64,000 bases of DNA. Origin: an uncultured Succinivibrio sp. GTDB lineage: Bacteria; Pseudomonadota; Gammaproteobacteria; Enterobacterales; Succinivibrionaceae. The position numbers and the translations under genes were made by a program. The notes beneath the pieces were generated by a model. That model made no database searches and was not told the DNA's origin. It saw nothing but the letters and a program-made list of their open reading frames with translations. Numbering within the stretch: position 1 is the stretch's first letter; every line of letters begins with the position of its first letter. Shown here piece by piece: positions 7,910-17,152 of this stretch. The stretch covers positions 21,447 through 85,446 of the forward strand of contig CAKQDA010000010.1 of assembly GCA_934218695.1 (NCBI GenBank), given 5' to 3'.

Positions 7910-9187
7910 CTAGTAGAGCAGTTTATTTAGCTGTTCCAATGTTTTGTTTAAAGCCCCTCGTCCCTGTTGCTGTATATCCAGAGCTTTTATTCCAGTCTTT
8001 TTTAACAGCTCTCTATCTGAAATCAGTTTTATGATGTATTTTGCAAGTTTGTTGCAGTCTTCTGCCAAGTATGCGCCACCGTGTTCAATGAGTTTATCAA
8101 ACTGTTCTGTAAAGTTGTGATAGTCAGGGCCTGTTAACACAGGTAAAGAGAAAAAGGCAGGTTCCAAAGGATTGTGTCCTCCAATATTTGTAAAACTTCC
8201 TCCCATAAGAACGAGATCACAAAGTCCAAAATATGATTCAATTTCACCAATTGTGTCGCCGACTAATACATCACCATTAAAGTCAGACAAAGATTTCAAT
8301 GCGCTCTTTCTAACGTATGTGACCCCCAGTTTTTCCAGATACTCACAGGATAATGTTCCGGAACTCTGGTGCCTTGGAACTATGATAAGTCTTAAATCTT
8401 TTATAGTTTCTTTTGCTTTTAGATACGCGTCAATGACAGTATGCTCTTCTCCGTCGTGAATACTGATTGCACCAAATACGCTGTTGCCTAAAAGTTGATC
8501 TTTTATTTTTTTAGAGTCATTGAACATATATTCTCTGGGCTTTAAATCGTATTTAATGTTACCTGTTACCATTACATTTTGTTTTGGTACTCCAATTTTA
8601 ATAAATCTGTTCTTGTCATTCTCAGTAATACACATTACTTTTGAAAGGTTGCCTGATATCAGATCTTCAACTAGAACCTTATGTTTTAAGTAGCTCTCGC
8701 AGTTTTCTTCCTGCATTCTTGCATTTACAATTGCAATTTTGCATCCGTGTTTCTTTGTAAGCCCGAGCATATTAGGCCAGAGCTCAGTATCGATTATAAT
8801 CAGAGCTTTGGGATTAAAAGATCTTAAAAAACCGGTTACAGATAATGGAGAATCTAATGGTGAGAACACTACCTTAATACCTTTTAAGGACTTTGCCGCA
8901 TTTAGCCCTGTGGTTGTCATTGTAGTTAAGACGATATTTTCATTAGGATGTTGTTTCTTAAATTCTGCTACCAAGGGTTTAATTGCATTTATCTCACCAA
9001 CAGAAGCTCCATGAAACCATATGCAACTATCAAAACTGTCAGAATGGCACCCTAAAAGTTCAAAAATTCTTCTGCCATAAGGAGGATCTTTTCTTTTTTT
9101 ATAAGCAAGATAACCTGCACCTAAAGGTGCAGTCAGAGTAGTAAGTGTCTTGTAAATAAATAGTGCTAGTCTTGAAGAAAAATGCAT
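7910..9187 (-). CDS. waaA: Kdo transferase
   Basis: Transfers Kdo from CMP-Kdo to lipid IVA, the first inner-core step of LPS assembly, at the inner membrane. The 425-residue length equals that of E. coli WaaA. Visible signs: an N-terminal hydrophobic anchor (about residues 7-30), the HGASVGEINAIKPL block (about 59-72) with the catalytic-type Glu, INARM, the TGNIKYD motif, and the C-terminal donor site GGSFTNIGGHNPLEP. It overlaps nothing but sits nine bases after waaF on the same strand, so the two form an operon. With a KdkA kinase nearby, a monofunctional enzyme (one Kdo) is likely; the sequence alone does not prove it. Confidence 0.96.
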   Translation of the reverse strand: MHFSSRLALFIYKTLTTLTAPLGAGYLAYKKRKDPPYGRRIFELLGCHSDSFDSCIWFHGASVGEINAIKPLVAEFKKQHPNENIVLTTMTTTGLNAAKSLKGIKVVFSPLDSPLSVTGFLRSFNPKALIIIDTELWPNMLGLTKKHGCKIAIVNARMQEENCESYLKHKVLVEDLISGNLSKVMCITENDKNRFIKIGVPKQNVMVTGNIKYDLKPREYMFNDSKKIKDQLLGNSVFGAISIHDGEEHTVIDAYLKAKETIKDLRLIIVPRHQSSGTLSCEYLEKLGVTYVRKSALKSLSDFNGDVLVGDTIGEIESYFGLCDLVLMGGSFTNIGGHNPLEPAFFSLPVLTGPDYHNFTEQFDKLIEHGGAYLAEDCNKLAKYIIKLISDRELLKKTGIKALDIQQQGRGALNKTLEQLNKLLY

Positions 9188-9196
9188 GATCCTACC

Positions 9197-10243
9197 TTAA
9201 ATTTTAACGAGAGTCTTAAGCTTTTCTATTACAGTTTCTGGTTTTATTCCCTTCAGGCAGGCGTAAGTTCCATATTTACAGGTTCTCTCAAAGCATGGGT
9301 GGCACTTCTCATCAGATTCAACGCAGATAGCTTTATCTGATAGCGGTGGAGTGTAGTTTGTTGAGGTTGAGCCGAAGATACATACCTGAGGGATATCTGC
9401 TGCAGCTACGGTGTGCATAAGACCAGAGTCATTGCATACTGCAGCTGTACACTGTCCTACAATATCAAGAGCTTCAGTAAGATTTGTTTTTCCTGCAATA
9501 TTGATAAAGTACTGCCGGGATTCATCTTTGAGTTTGTTGTAGATTGCTTCTACAGTAGGTATATCTTTTGCTGAACCCAACCCGACAACCATACCTCCAT
9601 TGCTTATCCAGTAGTCTGATACTGCAGCGAAGTATTCAACCGGCCATAATTTTGCCGGACCGTAGTTTGCTCCGCAACCTAAAACTAAAGCTTTGCGGGA
9701 AAAGTCCAGATTCAGCTCCTCAGCTCTGCTCTCATTGAGCTTTTTTATAACTAATTTTGGATAATCAAATTTTGGCAGATCTGATGCGGTTCTGACTTTG
9801 TCTTTATTAAAGGCAAGTGCCACATAACGCTCGACCATGTAAGGGAAATCTTTTTTGTTTGAGCGCATATTATTCAGAATAAAATATCTGGATTCTCCCT
9901 TAAATCCCCTTCTGTCAGGGATATTGGCAAACAGTGCAATAAGTGCTGATTTTAATGAATTAGGTAGAACAATCACACAGTCATAGTTGCCTGCTCTTAA
10001 TTTTTTCCCTTCTTCATAACGTTTTTTTAAGTCAAAAGCTCCATGCCCAAATGGATTGATGATTTTGTTATCGATTTCTTCCATTCTGTCCAGAATCGGC
10101 AAGGTGTATTTGGGAGCATAAACATCAATCGAACAGAGAGGATCGAGTTTTTTCAACATTTTTAAGAGGCTTTGAGACATGATGAGATCTCCAAGCCATG
10201 ATGGGGAAATAATAAGATATTTTTTTGAAACTGTATCTGCCAT
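9197..10243 (-). CDS. waaF: ADP-heptose:LPS heptosyltransferase II
   Basis: Family 9 glycosyltransferase that adds the second heptose of the LPS inner core from ADP-heptose. Starting at 10243 gives 348 aa, the usual WaaF length, with N-terminus leading into YLIISPSWLGDLIMSQSLLK. The open frame continues to an ATG at 10321, but those 26 extra residues precede the family start and neither ATG has a clear SD. Other marks: GFKGESRYFILN, LVLGCGANYGPAKLWP, CNDSGLMHTVAAADIPQVCIFG and the C-terminal Cys-rich CHPCFERTCKYGTYACL typical of WaaF. It is divergent from hldD, which makes the sugar donor. Confidence 0.94.
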   Translation of the reverse strand: MADTVSKKYLIISPSWLGDLIMSQSLLKMLKKLDPLCSIDVYAPKYTLPILDRMEEIDNKIINPFGHGAFDLKKRYEEGKKLRAGNYDCVIVLPNSLKSALIALFANIPDRRGFKGESRYFILNNMRSNKKDFPYMVERYVALAFNKDKVRTASDLPKFDYPKLVIKKLNESRAEELNLDFSRKALVLGCGANYGPAKLWPVEYFAAVSDYWISNGGMVVGLGSAKDIPTVEAIYNKLKDESRQYFINIAGKTNLTEALDIVGQCTAAVCNDSGLMHTVAAADIPQVCIFGSTSTNYTPPLSDKAICVESDEKCHPCFERTCKYGTYACLKGIKPETVIEKLKTLVKI

Positions 10244-10399
10244 AATTTCTAAGCTTCTGATTATTGTTGCATCTTTTATCTTTTGACTTATTGGGGTTGC
10301 TGAGAAATAGAAATAAGTCATACAAAAAAGTACTATTGTGATGATTTATCGTTATTAGATATTATAATTGAGAAATCAAAGTCAACTAAGGAAATTAAC

Positions 10400-11362
10400 A
10401 TGATTATTGTAACAGGTGGTTGCGGTTTTATCGGTTCAAATATCGTAAAACATTTAAATGATAGAGGTATCAAGGACATTTTAGTTGTTGATAACCTTAC
10501 TAATGGTCATAAATTCATCAATCTAACAGATCTTGATATTGCAGATTACATGGATAAAGAAGATTTTCTGCAGTTGGTTTTAAATGAAAAAGCTTTCGAT
10601 GCAAAATATGGTACAAAGAACATCGAAGCTATTTTCCATGAAGGAGCCTGCTCTTCCACAACAGAGTGGAATGGTAAGTACATCATGAAGAATAACTATG
10701 AATATACAGTCAACCTCTTTGAGTTTGCAGTAGCTCATAGAATTCCTTTCTTCTTTGCTTCTTCAGCCTCTACATACGGTGATGGAAACGTCTACGTTGA
10801 GGACAGAGAGAATGAAGGTCCACTAAACGTATACGGCTATTCTAAGTTCCTGTTTGATGAATATGTAAGAAGACGTCTTCCAAACCTAAAATCACAGGTT
10901 GTCGGTTTAAGATACTTCAATGTTTACGGTCCAAGAGAAGGTCATAAAGGCACAATGGCATCCGTAGCTTTTCATCTGAACAATCAGATGTTAAAGGGCG
11001 AAAATCCAAAATTGTTTGAAGGAACCGACGGTTATGAAAATGGCGGTCAGATGCGTGACTTCGTTTATGTTGGTGATGTAGCCGAAGTTAATCTGTGGTT
11101 CCTAGAACACAAAGGACCATCTGGAATCTATAACTGCGGTACTGGCAGAGCTGAGCCTTTCTTAAATATTGCAAAAGCTGTAATTAAGCATTTTGGTAGA
11201 GGTGAGGTTGAGTTTATTCCTTTCCCTGATCACTTAAGAGGACATTACCAGTGTTTTACACAGGCTGATTTAACTCAGCTACGTAATGCCGGTTGTGATG
11301 TTGAGTTCAAAACTGTGGCTCAGGGCGTTGCAGAGTATCTCAAATGGCTCAATTCGAAATAG
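10400..11362 (+). CDS. hldD: ADP-L-glycero-D-manno-heptose 6-epimerase
   Basis: Extended short-chain dehydrogenase that converts ADP-D-glycero- to ADP-L-glycero-manno-heptose, the donor for WaaC/OpsX and WaaF. It has an N-terminal Rossmann GGCGFIG (residues 6-12), SSASTYGDG (121-129) and the catalytic YxxxK at Tyr145-Lys149. The substrate-binding stretch [19 protein letters not shown] is intact. Its 320 aa compare with 310 in E. coli. It is divergent from waaF with a short shared promoter region (10322-10399). Its last 19 bases overlap the start of the rhomboid gene. Confidence 0.96.
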   Translation: MIIVTGGCGFIGSNIVKHLNDRGIKDILVVDNLTNGHKFINLTDLDIADYMDKEDFLQLVLNEKAFDAKYGTKNIEAIFHEGACSSTTEWNGKYIMKNNYEYTVNLFEFAVAHRIPFFFASSASTYGDGNVYVEDRENEGPLNVYGYSKFLFDEYVRRRLPNLKSQVVGLRYFNVYGPREGHKGTMASVAFHLNNQMLKGENPKLFEGTDGYENGGQMRDFVYVGDVAEVNLWFLEHKGPSGIYNCGTGRAEPFLNIAKAVIKHFGRGEVEFIPFPDHLRGHYQCFTQADLTQLRNAGCDVEFKTVAQGVAEYLKWLNSK

Positions 11363-12207
11363 TTGACGATTTTACCTACGAAGTATGCCTTCTCCCAAAA
11401 GAGAAGGCTTTGGGCTTTGTAGATTATCTTGCGTCAATAGGTATTAAGGCTAAAGCTAAAGAAAGTATGACAGGACGTTGTACTGTCTTTGTAACTAACA
11501 GCTTTGATATGAGCAGAGCTAAAAGAGAAGTTTTAAAATACGCCAACTCTCCTTTTGATGCAAAATTTACTCAGGCTTCCTGGAATAAGGGCAAGACTAT
11601 TCGCAGAGAAAAGCGGCTTAATGTGGGAATGCTGTTTCCTCTGTTTTTTGATATTTCATCAATTACAACCTTAGTTGAGATCATCTGTATTGCAGTCTAT
11701 GTGTTATCTTTAATTGATGACTCTCTGGTTATTCAGTATTTAGCTTTAGGTAAAGCTGAAATTTTCAGCAGCATAACTGACTACTATAAACTTTTAACTC
11801 CGACATTTGTTCATTTCTCCTTCATTCATATAGCTTTCAATCTGGTGATGTTTGAGGCTATGGCAAGGCCAATCGAAAGAACCTTTGGAAAAGTAAAATT
11901 CTTTTCACTGTTTATCAGTGTTGCTTTACTGTCTAATGTTGTACAGTACTGCTTTATGACAGATATGAATGGTTATTTTGGTGGGCTGTCAGGTGTTGTA
12001 TACGGTGTTATAGGTTATTCAGGAGTACTTTCAAGACGCAAAGATCTTCCTCCATCCTTTAATATTCCACCTGGACTGCTTACAGTGAGTGTGATCTTTA
12101 TTTTTATAAGTTTCTTCATGGGAGGAATAGCCAACCTTTGCCATATAGGTGGACTTGTGGTTGGAATGCTGTGGGGCTATTTTGATTTGAGAAAATTAAA
12201 GTTATGA
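11344..12207 (+). CDS. glpG: GlpG-type rhomboid intramembrane serine protease
   Basis: Rhomboid protease that cleaves transmembrane segments within the inner membrane. It has a soluble N-terminal domain (about 1-95) as in GlpG, then about six hydrophobic helices. The catalytic pair is Ser216 in GGLSGVVYG and His267 in NLCHIGGL. The oxyanion and gating region is [10 protein letters not shown], with His162 and Asn166 equivalent to E. coli GlpG His150 and Asn154. Its ATG lies inside the 3' end of hldD (19-base overlap), suggesting translational coupling. This context is unusual, because E. coli glpG sits with glpE and glpR. All catalytic residues are present. Confidence 0.9.
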   Translation: MAQFEIVDDFTYEVCLLPKEKALGFVDYLASIGIKAKAKESMTGRCTVFVTNSFDMSRAKREVLKYANSPFDAKFTQASWNKGKTIRREKRLNVGMLFPLFFDISSITTLVEIICIAVYVLSLIDDSLVIQYLALGKAEIFSSITDYYKLLTPTFVHFSFIHIAFNLVMFEAMARPIERTFGKVKFFSLFISVALLSNVVQYCFMTDMNGYFGGLSGVVYGVIGYSGVLSRRKDLPPSFNIPPGLLTVSVIFIFISFFMGGIANLCHIGGLVVGMLWGYFDLRKLKL

Positions 12208-12263
12208 AGCTCTTTTAAGTTTGTTTTGAAATTTTAATAACTTATGCTTCTCTTATGAGAACA

Positions 12264-12302
12264 AAAATGCCACCTTGCAGTTTGTTGCTTGGTGACATTT
12301 TA
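12264..12302. terminator. bidirectional terminator between glpG and gpmI
   Basis: Arms AAAATG(C)CACC and GGTG(A)CATTTT (12264-12274 and 12291-12301, one mismatch) with a 16-base loop lie between the convergent glpG and gpmI stops, with A and T runs at the base of the stem. Confidence 0.55.
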
Positions 12303-12329
12303 CTTAACCAGTTGTAACTGACAAATTAA

Positions 12330-13871
12330 CTAGTCTGCTAGTTTTACAATTGATTTACCGGTCATCTCAGCAGGTACATCAATACCCTTTAGATATAACA
12401 TGGTAGGAGCGATATCAGACAGGCGACCGTCGGTACGCATTGTTGCTTTTCTGCCGAAGTAGATGAAAGGAACTGGCAGGTTGGTGTGGGCAGTGTAAGG
12501 AACACCAGTTTGTAGATCCTTCATTCTCTCACAGTTACCGTGGTCAGCAGTGATTAAGCACTCACCATCAACTTTCTTTAATGACTCGATTACACGACCG
12601 ATGCAGTGATCAACTGCTTCGCAGGCCTTAACAGCAGCATCAAATACGCCAGTATGACCAACCATATCACCGTTAGGGTAGTTGCATATAATCATGTCGT
12701 ATTTTCCTGACTCAATAGCAGTACATAACTTGTCTGTTAACTCTGTTGAGCTCATCTCTGGCTGCAGGTCATAAGTTGCAACCTTAGGACTCTGGATAAG
12801 AATTCTGTCTTCGCCAGGGAACTGTGTTTCAACACCACCGTTGAAGAAGAAGGTTACGTGAGCGTATTTTTCAGTCTCAGAAATACGTAACTGAGTCATT
12901 CCCTTCTTAGATAACCACTCACCTAAGGTATTGGTTAAATCCTCTGGTGGGTAAGCACAATCTGTCTTAATGTCGGCAGCGTACTGGGTTAACATTACGA
13001 AGCTTGCTAATTTTGGTTTAACTTCACGCTTGAAACCAGTGAATTCTGCATCGGAGTTTACAAAAGAGCGTGTGATCTGACGAGCGCGGTCAGCACGGAA
13101 GTTCATGAAAACTAATGAGTCACCATCCTGTAAAGGAGCCTTTTCTCCAATTACAGATGCTTTTACGAACTCATCGTTCTCATCACGAGCGTAAGCTGCA
13201 TCTAAAGCTTCATCAGCTGTTGCAAAAGGTGCAAACTGGCTCTTAGCCTGAGTTAACAGGTCATAAGCCTGCTGAACACGATCCCAGCGGTTATCACGAT
13301 CCATTGCATAGTAACGTCCAACCATGGTAGCGATACGACCAACACCAGCTTCCTTGAATGCATTCTCGATAACCTTGATGTAATTATGTGCTGAGCGTGG
13401 AGCAACGTCACGACCGTCAGTGAATGCATGGAAGTAAACTTTCTTTGCGCCGCGCTGAGCTGCAAGCTTAATCATTGCAACAATATGGTCCTGATGAGAA
13501 TGAACTCCGCCAGGAGACATTAAACCCATGATGTGAACTGCTTTGTCAGCTTTAACGGCAGCATCAACTGCTTTGCATAAGGTTTCGTTTTTGAAGAAGT
13601 CACCATCTTCAATTGCTTTACCAATTCTGGTTAATTCCTGATAAACAATACGACCTGCACCAATGTTGGTGTGACCTACTTCAGAGTTACCCATCTGACC
13701 TGCAGGCAGACCTACATCAATACCTGAAGCCTGAATGTCAGTGTGAGCATAGTTTGCTTCAAGGTTGTCTAGGTTTGGTGTCTTTGCAGCTGCTACAGCA
13801 TTAAAATCTTTGATAGGATTGTCTCCCCAACCATCCATGATAATTAGGGCTAAAGGTTTCTTTTTTGTCAT
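12330..13871 (-). CDS. gpmI: 2,3-bisphosphoglycerate-independent phosphoglycerate mutase
   Basis: Mn2+-dependent glycolytic mutase interconverting 3- and 2-phosphoglycerate through a phosphoserine enzyme. Using the ATG at 13871 gives 513 aa, the family length. ATGs at 13886 and 13913 are also in frame, but no SD distinguishes them. Seen: metal Asp in [10 protein letters not shown] (residues 10-19), the phosphorylated Ser63 in [35 protein letters not shown], and the C-terminal [10 protein letters not shown] and AHTNLPVPF metal ligands. It shares an upstream region with the divergent yibN-secB-gpsA operon, in line with the enterobacterial gpmI/yibN neighbourhood. Confidence 0.96.
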   Translation of the reverse strand: MTKKKPLALIIMDGWGDNPIKDFNAVAAAKTPNLDNLEANYAHTDIQASGIDVGLPAGQMGNSEVGHTNIGAGRIVYQELTRIGKAIEDGDFFKNETLCKAVDAAVKADKAVHIMGLMSPGGVHSHQDHIVAMIKLAAQRGAKKVYFHAFTDGRDVAPRSAHNYIKVIENAFKEAGVGRIATMVGRYYAMDRDNRWDRVQQAYDLLTQAKSQFAPFATADEALDAAYARDENDEFVKASVIGEKAPLQDGDSLVFMNFRADRARQITRSFVNSDAEFTGFKREVKPKLASFVMLTQYAADIKTDCAYPPEDLTNTLGEWLSKKGMTQLRISETEKYAHVTFFFNGGVETQFPGEDRILIQSPKVATYDLQPEMSSTELTDKLCTAIESGKYDMIICNYPNGDMVGHTGVFDAAVKACEAVDHCIGRVIESLKKVDGECLITADHGNCERMKDLQTGVPYTAHTNLPVPFIYFGRKATMRTDGRLSDIAPTMLYLKGIDVPAEMTGKSIVKLAD

Positions 13872-14234
13872 ACTTGTTGTACTCATCAAAAAAATAAAAA
13901 AAATAGCTGGCATTATTTTACAGTTTTTTTGTAGCGTTTTAATGAGTTTTTAAAGCAATTTTATCAATTTGGTAAAATAGTTAGTCTAAACTAACTTGGT
14001 AAAGGCAAATATATTCACTGTTTGTTTGAACAGAATTAGACTAAAGTTAGGACAGAAATGACATTTTTAACAATTTTCTGCAGCCCTAATTTTTGAAAAT
14101 TATCATGCAAAATGATTCTAGGATGCATTAAACCTAGCAAATGTGAGCTTAGATGTTTTTGTCAGAGCACTTGTTATGCTAAAATTCTGCATTAAACATT
14201 TTTGACAAGTTTTTTGACAACAAGAGGTGTCATT
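13872..14234. promoter_or_regulatory. divergent control region gpmI / yibN, with repeated operator-like motif
   Basis: About 360 bases without a gene. A perfect inverted repeat GTTAGT-CTAA-ACTAAC lies at 13980-13995. A related copy TTAGACTAAAGTTAG (14036-14050) repeats TTAGTCTAAACTAAC (13981-13995), 11 of 15 bases matching and 55 bases apart. For the plus-strand operon an extended -10 TGCTAAAAT (14177-14185) lies 15 bases after TTGTCA (14159-14164). I do not recognise a regulator for the repeat. Confidence 0.45.
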
Positions 14235-14699
14235 GTGGGTGATTTATTCTCATCTGACAATTTAGAACAATATATTGAATTTGCCAGTCGCCACCAAATC
14301 ATGGTACTGGTTTTTATAGCCCTGTTTTGTGCTTTAATTTACACTCAAGTTCGCATTATGATTGCTAGAGTTAAGAAATTAGGTTCAAATGCGGCAACTG
14401 TAATGGTAAATCGTGAAAATGGTGTTTATGTTGATGTAAGAGCAAATAATCTGTTCTCACAGGGGCATATTGCAGGCTCAGTAAACATTACTTTACAGGA
14501 TATCAAATCAGGAAAACTCAATAGAATCGACAGCTACAAGGATAGACCTGTTATTCTTGTTGGCAAAGATAAGATGGATTCAGATTGTTTCAACGGAGCT
14601 GTTTCATTGAAAAAACAGGGTTACACCAAAGTATTTACTTTAGATGGTGGTATTACTCAGTGGTCAATGGATAACCTACCTCTGTCAAACAAAAATTAA
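14235..14699 (+). CDS. membrane-anchored rhodanese-like protein (YibN-like)
   Basis: One N-terminal transmembrane helix (about residues 18-40 of the 154-aa form) followed by a cytoplasmic rhodanese-fold domain (GVYVDVRANNLFSQGHIAGSVNI through LDGGITQWSMDNLP). The layout and position before secB-gpsA match E. coli YibN. The GTG at 14235, with SD AGAGGTG at 14223-14229, is chosen over the upstream in-frame TTG at 14202. The loop where active rhodaneses carry the catalytic Cys reads KDKMDSDCFNG, so a Cys is nearby but the usual CxxGxR loop is not obvious. Sulfurtransferase activity is therefore unproven. First gene of the yibN-secB-gpsA operon. Confidence 0.85.
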   Translation: MGDLFSSDNLEQYIEFASRHQIMVLVFIALFCALIYTQVRIMIARVKKLGSNAATVMVNRENGVYVDVRANNLFSQGHIAGSVNITLQDIKSGKLNRIDSYKDRPVILVGKDKMDSDCFNGAVSLKKQGYTKVFTLDGGITQWSMDNLPLSNKN

Positions 14700-14721
14700 T
14701 TTAATCATAAGGAAATAAAAA

Positions 14722-15237
14722 ATGTCTGACAACGCAAATACACAAAATCAGAACACAGATCAGCCTGCATTTGATATCGTAAGAATCTATGCTAAAGACT
14801 GCTCATTAGAGACCCCTAATCTTCCAGGTTTATTTACAAAAGAGTGGAAGCCTGAGATCAAGATTGATTTTGATGCAAAAACCCAGAATATTGCTGAGGA
14901 CAACTATGAGGTTGATCTGAGAGTTACTGTAACCTGCACATTAGATAAAGAAACTGCATTTATTTGTGAAGTTCATCAGGCAGGTATCTTCTTGGTTCAC
15001 AAGGTAGATAAAGAATCAGCTGAGTACTTATTAAACGGTGTAGCTCCTAATATTCTGTACCCATATGCAAGAGAACATATTGCTTCATTAATTAGTAGAG
15101 CATCTTTCCCTCCATTTAATCTGCGTCCATTAAACTTTGAAGCTATGTTCAGAGCTCACAAAGCTGAAGAGGCTGCTAAAGCCCAGCAGTCAGACGTAGC
15201 AAACGGCGAAGCTAAGAACGAGGCTCCACAGGCTTAG
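14722..15237 (+). CDS. secB: protein-export chaperone SecB
   Basis: Cytoplasmic tetrameric chaperone that holds preproteins unfolded and hands them to SecA. The 171 aa match SecB with a longer Ala/Glu-rich tail (E. coli 155 aa). The core is clear: FDIVRIYAKDCSLETPN near the N-terminus, then VTVTCTLDKETAFICEVHQAGIF, PNILYPYAREHIASLISRA and the FPPFNLRPLNFEAMF segment. SD AAGGAAA precedes the ATG. It sits 22 bases after the rhodanese gene and 11 before gpsA, one operon. The acidic substrate- and SecA-binding surface residues lie in the conserved part. Confidence 0.96.
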   Translation: MSDNANTQNQNTDQPAFDIVRIYAKDCSLETPNLPGLFTKEWKPEIKIDFDAKTQNIAEDNYEVDLRVTVTCTLDKETAFICEVHQAGIFLVHKVDKESAEYLLNGVAPNILYPYAREHIASLISRASFPPFNLRPLNFEAMFRAHKAEEAAKAQQSDVANGEAKNEAPQA

Positions 15238-15248
15238 TTGAGCGAACT

Positions 15249-16253
15249 ATGTCTGAATATTCCTGTTCTTTAAGTGTGATAGGTGCCGGTTCCTACGGTA
15301 CCTCTCTAGCACAATCTACAGCATCAAAAGGTTTACCTGTGATGCTGTGGTGCCGTAATCCTGTTAACGCAGAAAAAATGCAGCGGGACCGCGTCAATGA
15401 AAAGTACCTTCCTGGCATAAGATTTAAAGATACACTAACCGTATCAAGTTCATTGGAAGAGGTTGTAAAGGCTTCAAAGAATGTTCTGGTAGTTGTACCA
15501 TCTCATACTTTTGCTCAGGTGCTTGCCTCAATTAAACCTTTTTTAAACTCTGATCATAGAATTGCCTGGGCTACTAAAGGCCTGGATAAATCTTCGGGCA
15601 GATTATTAAGTGATGTAGCTGAAGATATTTTAGGTTCATCTACACCTATGGCTGCACTGTCTGGACCAACCTTTGCTATTGAACTTGCAAAAGGACTGCC
15701 AACAGCCATAGCCATGGCAGGAACTGATGAACAGTTCATTAAAGAATTTTCTGAGTTGATGCATACCAAGACTTTCAGAATTTACGGAAGTGATGATTTA
15801 TTAGGTCTTCAGCTTGGTGGTGCTATTAAAAACGTTATTGCAATAGGTTCAGGTCTTTCTGATGGTTTGGGCTATGGAGCTAATGCAAGAACTGCTCTTA
15901 TTACCCGCGGTTTAGTGGAAATGACAAGATTTGGAGTGGCTTTTGGCGCTACTCCAAAATCATTTATGGGGTTGTCTGGATTGGGAGATCTTATTCTTAC
16001 CTGTACTGATAATCAGTCACGTAATCGCCGTTTTGGCTACTATCTGGGTCAGGGGTTTTCCTGTCAGGAAGCTTTAGACAAGATCGGTCAGGTGGTTGAA
16101 GGTTACACCATGAGTGCAGTTGTAAAAGATCTCTGTGAAAAACTATCCGTGCAGATGCCTATCTGTACTGAAGTTTACAATGTTCTGTATAAAGGGAAAT
16201 CAGGAAGAGAGGCTGCGATGTCTCTATTAAGCAGAGAACAGAAATCTGAATAA
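15249..16253 (+). CDS. gpsA: NAD(P)H-dependent glycerol-3-phosphate dehydrogenase
   Basis: Makes sn-glycerol-3-phosphate from dihydroxyacetone phosphate for phospholipid synthesis. The N-terminal Rossmann motif is IGAGSYGTSLA (about residues 11-21). The catalytic Lys is in LGGAIKNVIAIGSGLSDGLG, and the GLSGLGDLILTCT and SRNRRFG substrate-site segments are intact. Length 334 aa is normal. The last gene of the yibN-secB-gpsA operon, it is followed by a strong terminator. The SD is weak, so translation may be partly coupled to secB. Confidence 0.96.
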   Translation: MSEYSCSLSVIGAGSYGTSLAQSTASKGLPVMLWCRNPVNAEKMQRDRVNEKYLPGIRFKDTLTVSSSLEEVVKASKNVLVVVPSHTFAQVLASIKPFLNSDHRIAWATKGLDKSSGRLLSDVAEDILGSSTPMAALSGPTFAIELAKGLPTAIAMAGTDEQFIKEFSELMHTKTFRIYGSDDLLGLQLGGAIKNVIAIGSGLSDGLGYGANARTALITRGLVEMTRFGVAFGATPKSFMGLSGLGDLILTCTDNQSRNRRFGYYLGQGFSCQEALDKIGQVVEGYTMSAVVKDLCEKLSVQMPICTEVYNVLYKGKSGREAAMSLLSREQKSE

Positions 16254-16271
16254 TTCATGATCTTTTAAGAA

Positions 16272-16298
16272 AAAAAACGGACCACAGGTCCGTTTTTT
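16272..16298. terminator. bidirectional terminator gpsA / nfuA
   Basis: A 6-bp G+C-rich core CGGACC/GGTCCG with loop ACA is extended by A6/T6 arms. It lies between the convergent gpsA and nfuA stops, and both strands give a stem plus U run. Confidence 0.85.
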
Positions 16299-16313
16299 GT
16301 TAAGAAGTAATTG

Positions 16314-16904
16314 TTAACCGTAAGTTTGGTCAGTAACTTCATGTGCAGTAACATCAACAACGTCTTTTATCATACCAGGGAATGCCTGATTTAACTGAGT
16401 CTGGATTCCTTCCTTTAAAGTTACTCCCACCATTGAGCAGCCAAGGCAACCACCAGTGAACTTGACTTTTACGATGCCATCATCTGTAACATCAACCAAT
16501 GAGACAGCACCACCGTGTGCTGCCAAAGAAGGACTTACTGTGGAATCGATGAATTTCTTCAAACGATCAAACAGAGTTGCATCTGCAGGCAGATCCTGTT
16601 TATTAAGGTTAGGGGCATGGAAAGTCAGCAGGTCTTCACCATCATCGTTCTTTGTTAAATCGATAACTGAATCATCCAGATATTCAGACACAGAACTGTC
16701 GATTACAATTTCAAAGCCCTTCATCTGAAAGTGCTCATCGTTAGAGGTGATGTACTCTTTAGGACAATATAAAATTCCACACTGGACGCCTGGTGTGCCA
16801 ACATTAGATGCAGTAAGACGGATAGCCAAACCTTCCATCTTCTGCTTGTTAATGATGTTTAAAAAGTATTCTTGTGCTTTATTGCTAACACTAATTTTAC
16901 TCAT
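16314..16904 (-). CDS. nfuA: Fe-S cluster carrier protein NfuA
   Basis: Delivers 4Fe-4S clusters to target enzymes, notably under oxidative or iron stress. It has the NfuA two-domain design: an N-terminal degenerate A-type (IscA-like) domain (about 1-95) and a C-terminal Nfu domain with the cluster-binding CxxC at Cys153 and Cys156 (GGCLGCSMVG). Length 196 aa, against 191 in E. coli. Two Cys remain in the A-type part (Cys42 and Cys47), but they are not the ligand arrangement of IscA. AAGG six bases before the ATG serves as the SD. Confidence 0.93.
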   Translation of the reverse strand: MSKISVSNKAQEYFLNIINKQKMEGLAIRLTASNVGTPGVQCGILYCPKEYITSNDEHFQMKGFEIVIDSSVSEYLDDSVIDLTKNDDGEDLLTFHAPNLNKQDLPADATLFDRLKKFIDSTVSPSLAAHGGAVSLVDVTDDGIVKVKFTGGCLGCSMVGVTLKEGIQTQLNQAFPGMIKDVVDVTAHEVTDQTYG

Positions 16905-17091
16905 AGGAACCTTTTTGCTGTGCCGAAAATTTCAGTTCGGACTTCTGTTAATCAAAAATCATTTGTGCTTCATTGTATATGATTTTTGACTTTTTTCAGC
17001 TTTACAAAAACTAAATAAAAAAAATTTTCAAAGTTGATAAATATTGATCGATTTATTTTTTAAAAAATATGCACAAATTTTCAAATTACGG

Positions 17092-17133
17092 TAAAATCAG
17101 AGATGTAACTATAGAAACCTGAGTCTCACTCAG
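17092..17133 (+). promoter_or_regulatory. pckA promoter -10 and 5' leader hairpin
   Basis: A -10 box TAAAAT at 17092-17097 (the -35 is not convincing) is followed by a short leader in which CTGAG-TCTCA-CTCAG (17119-17133) can form a 5-bp hairpin just upstream of SD TGGAG (17142-17146). A hairpin near an mRNA 5' end can protect the message; that role is inferred. Confidence 0.4.
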
Positions 17134-17152
17134 ATAACACGTGGAGAAAAAA

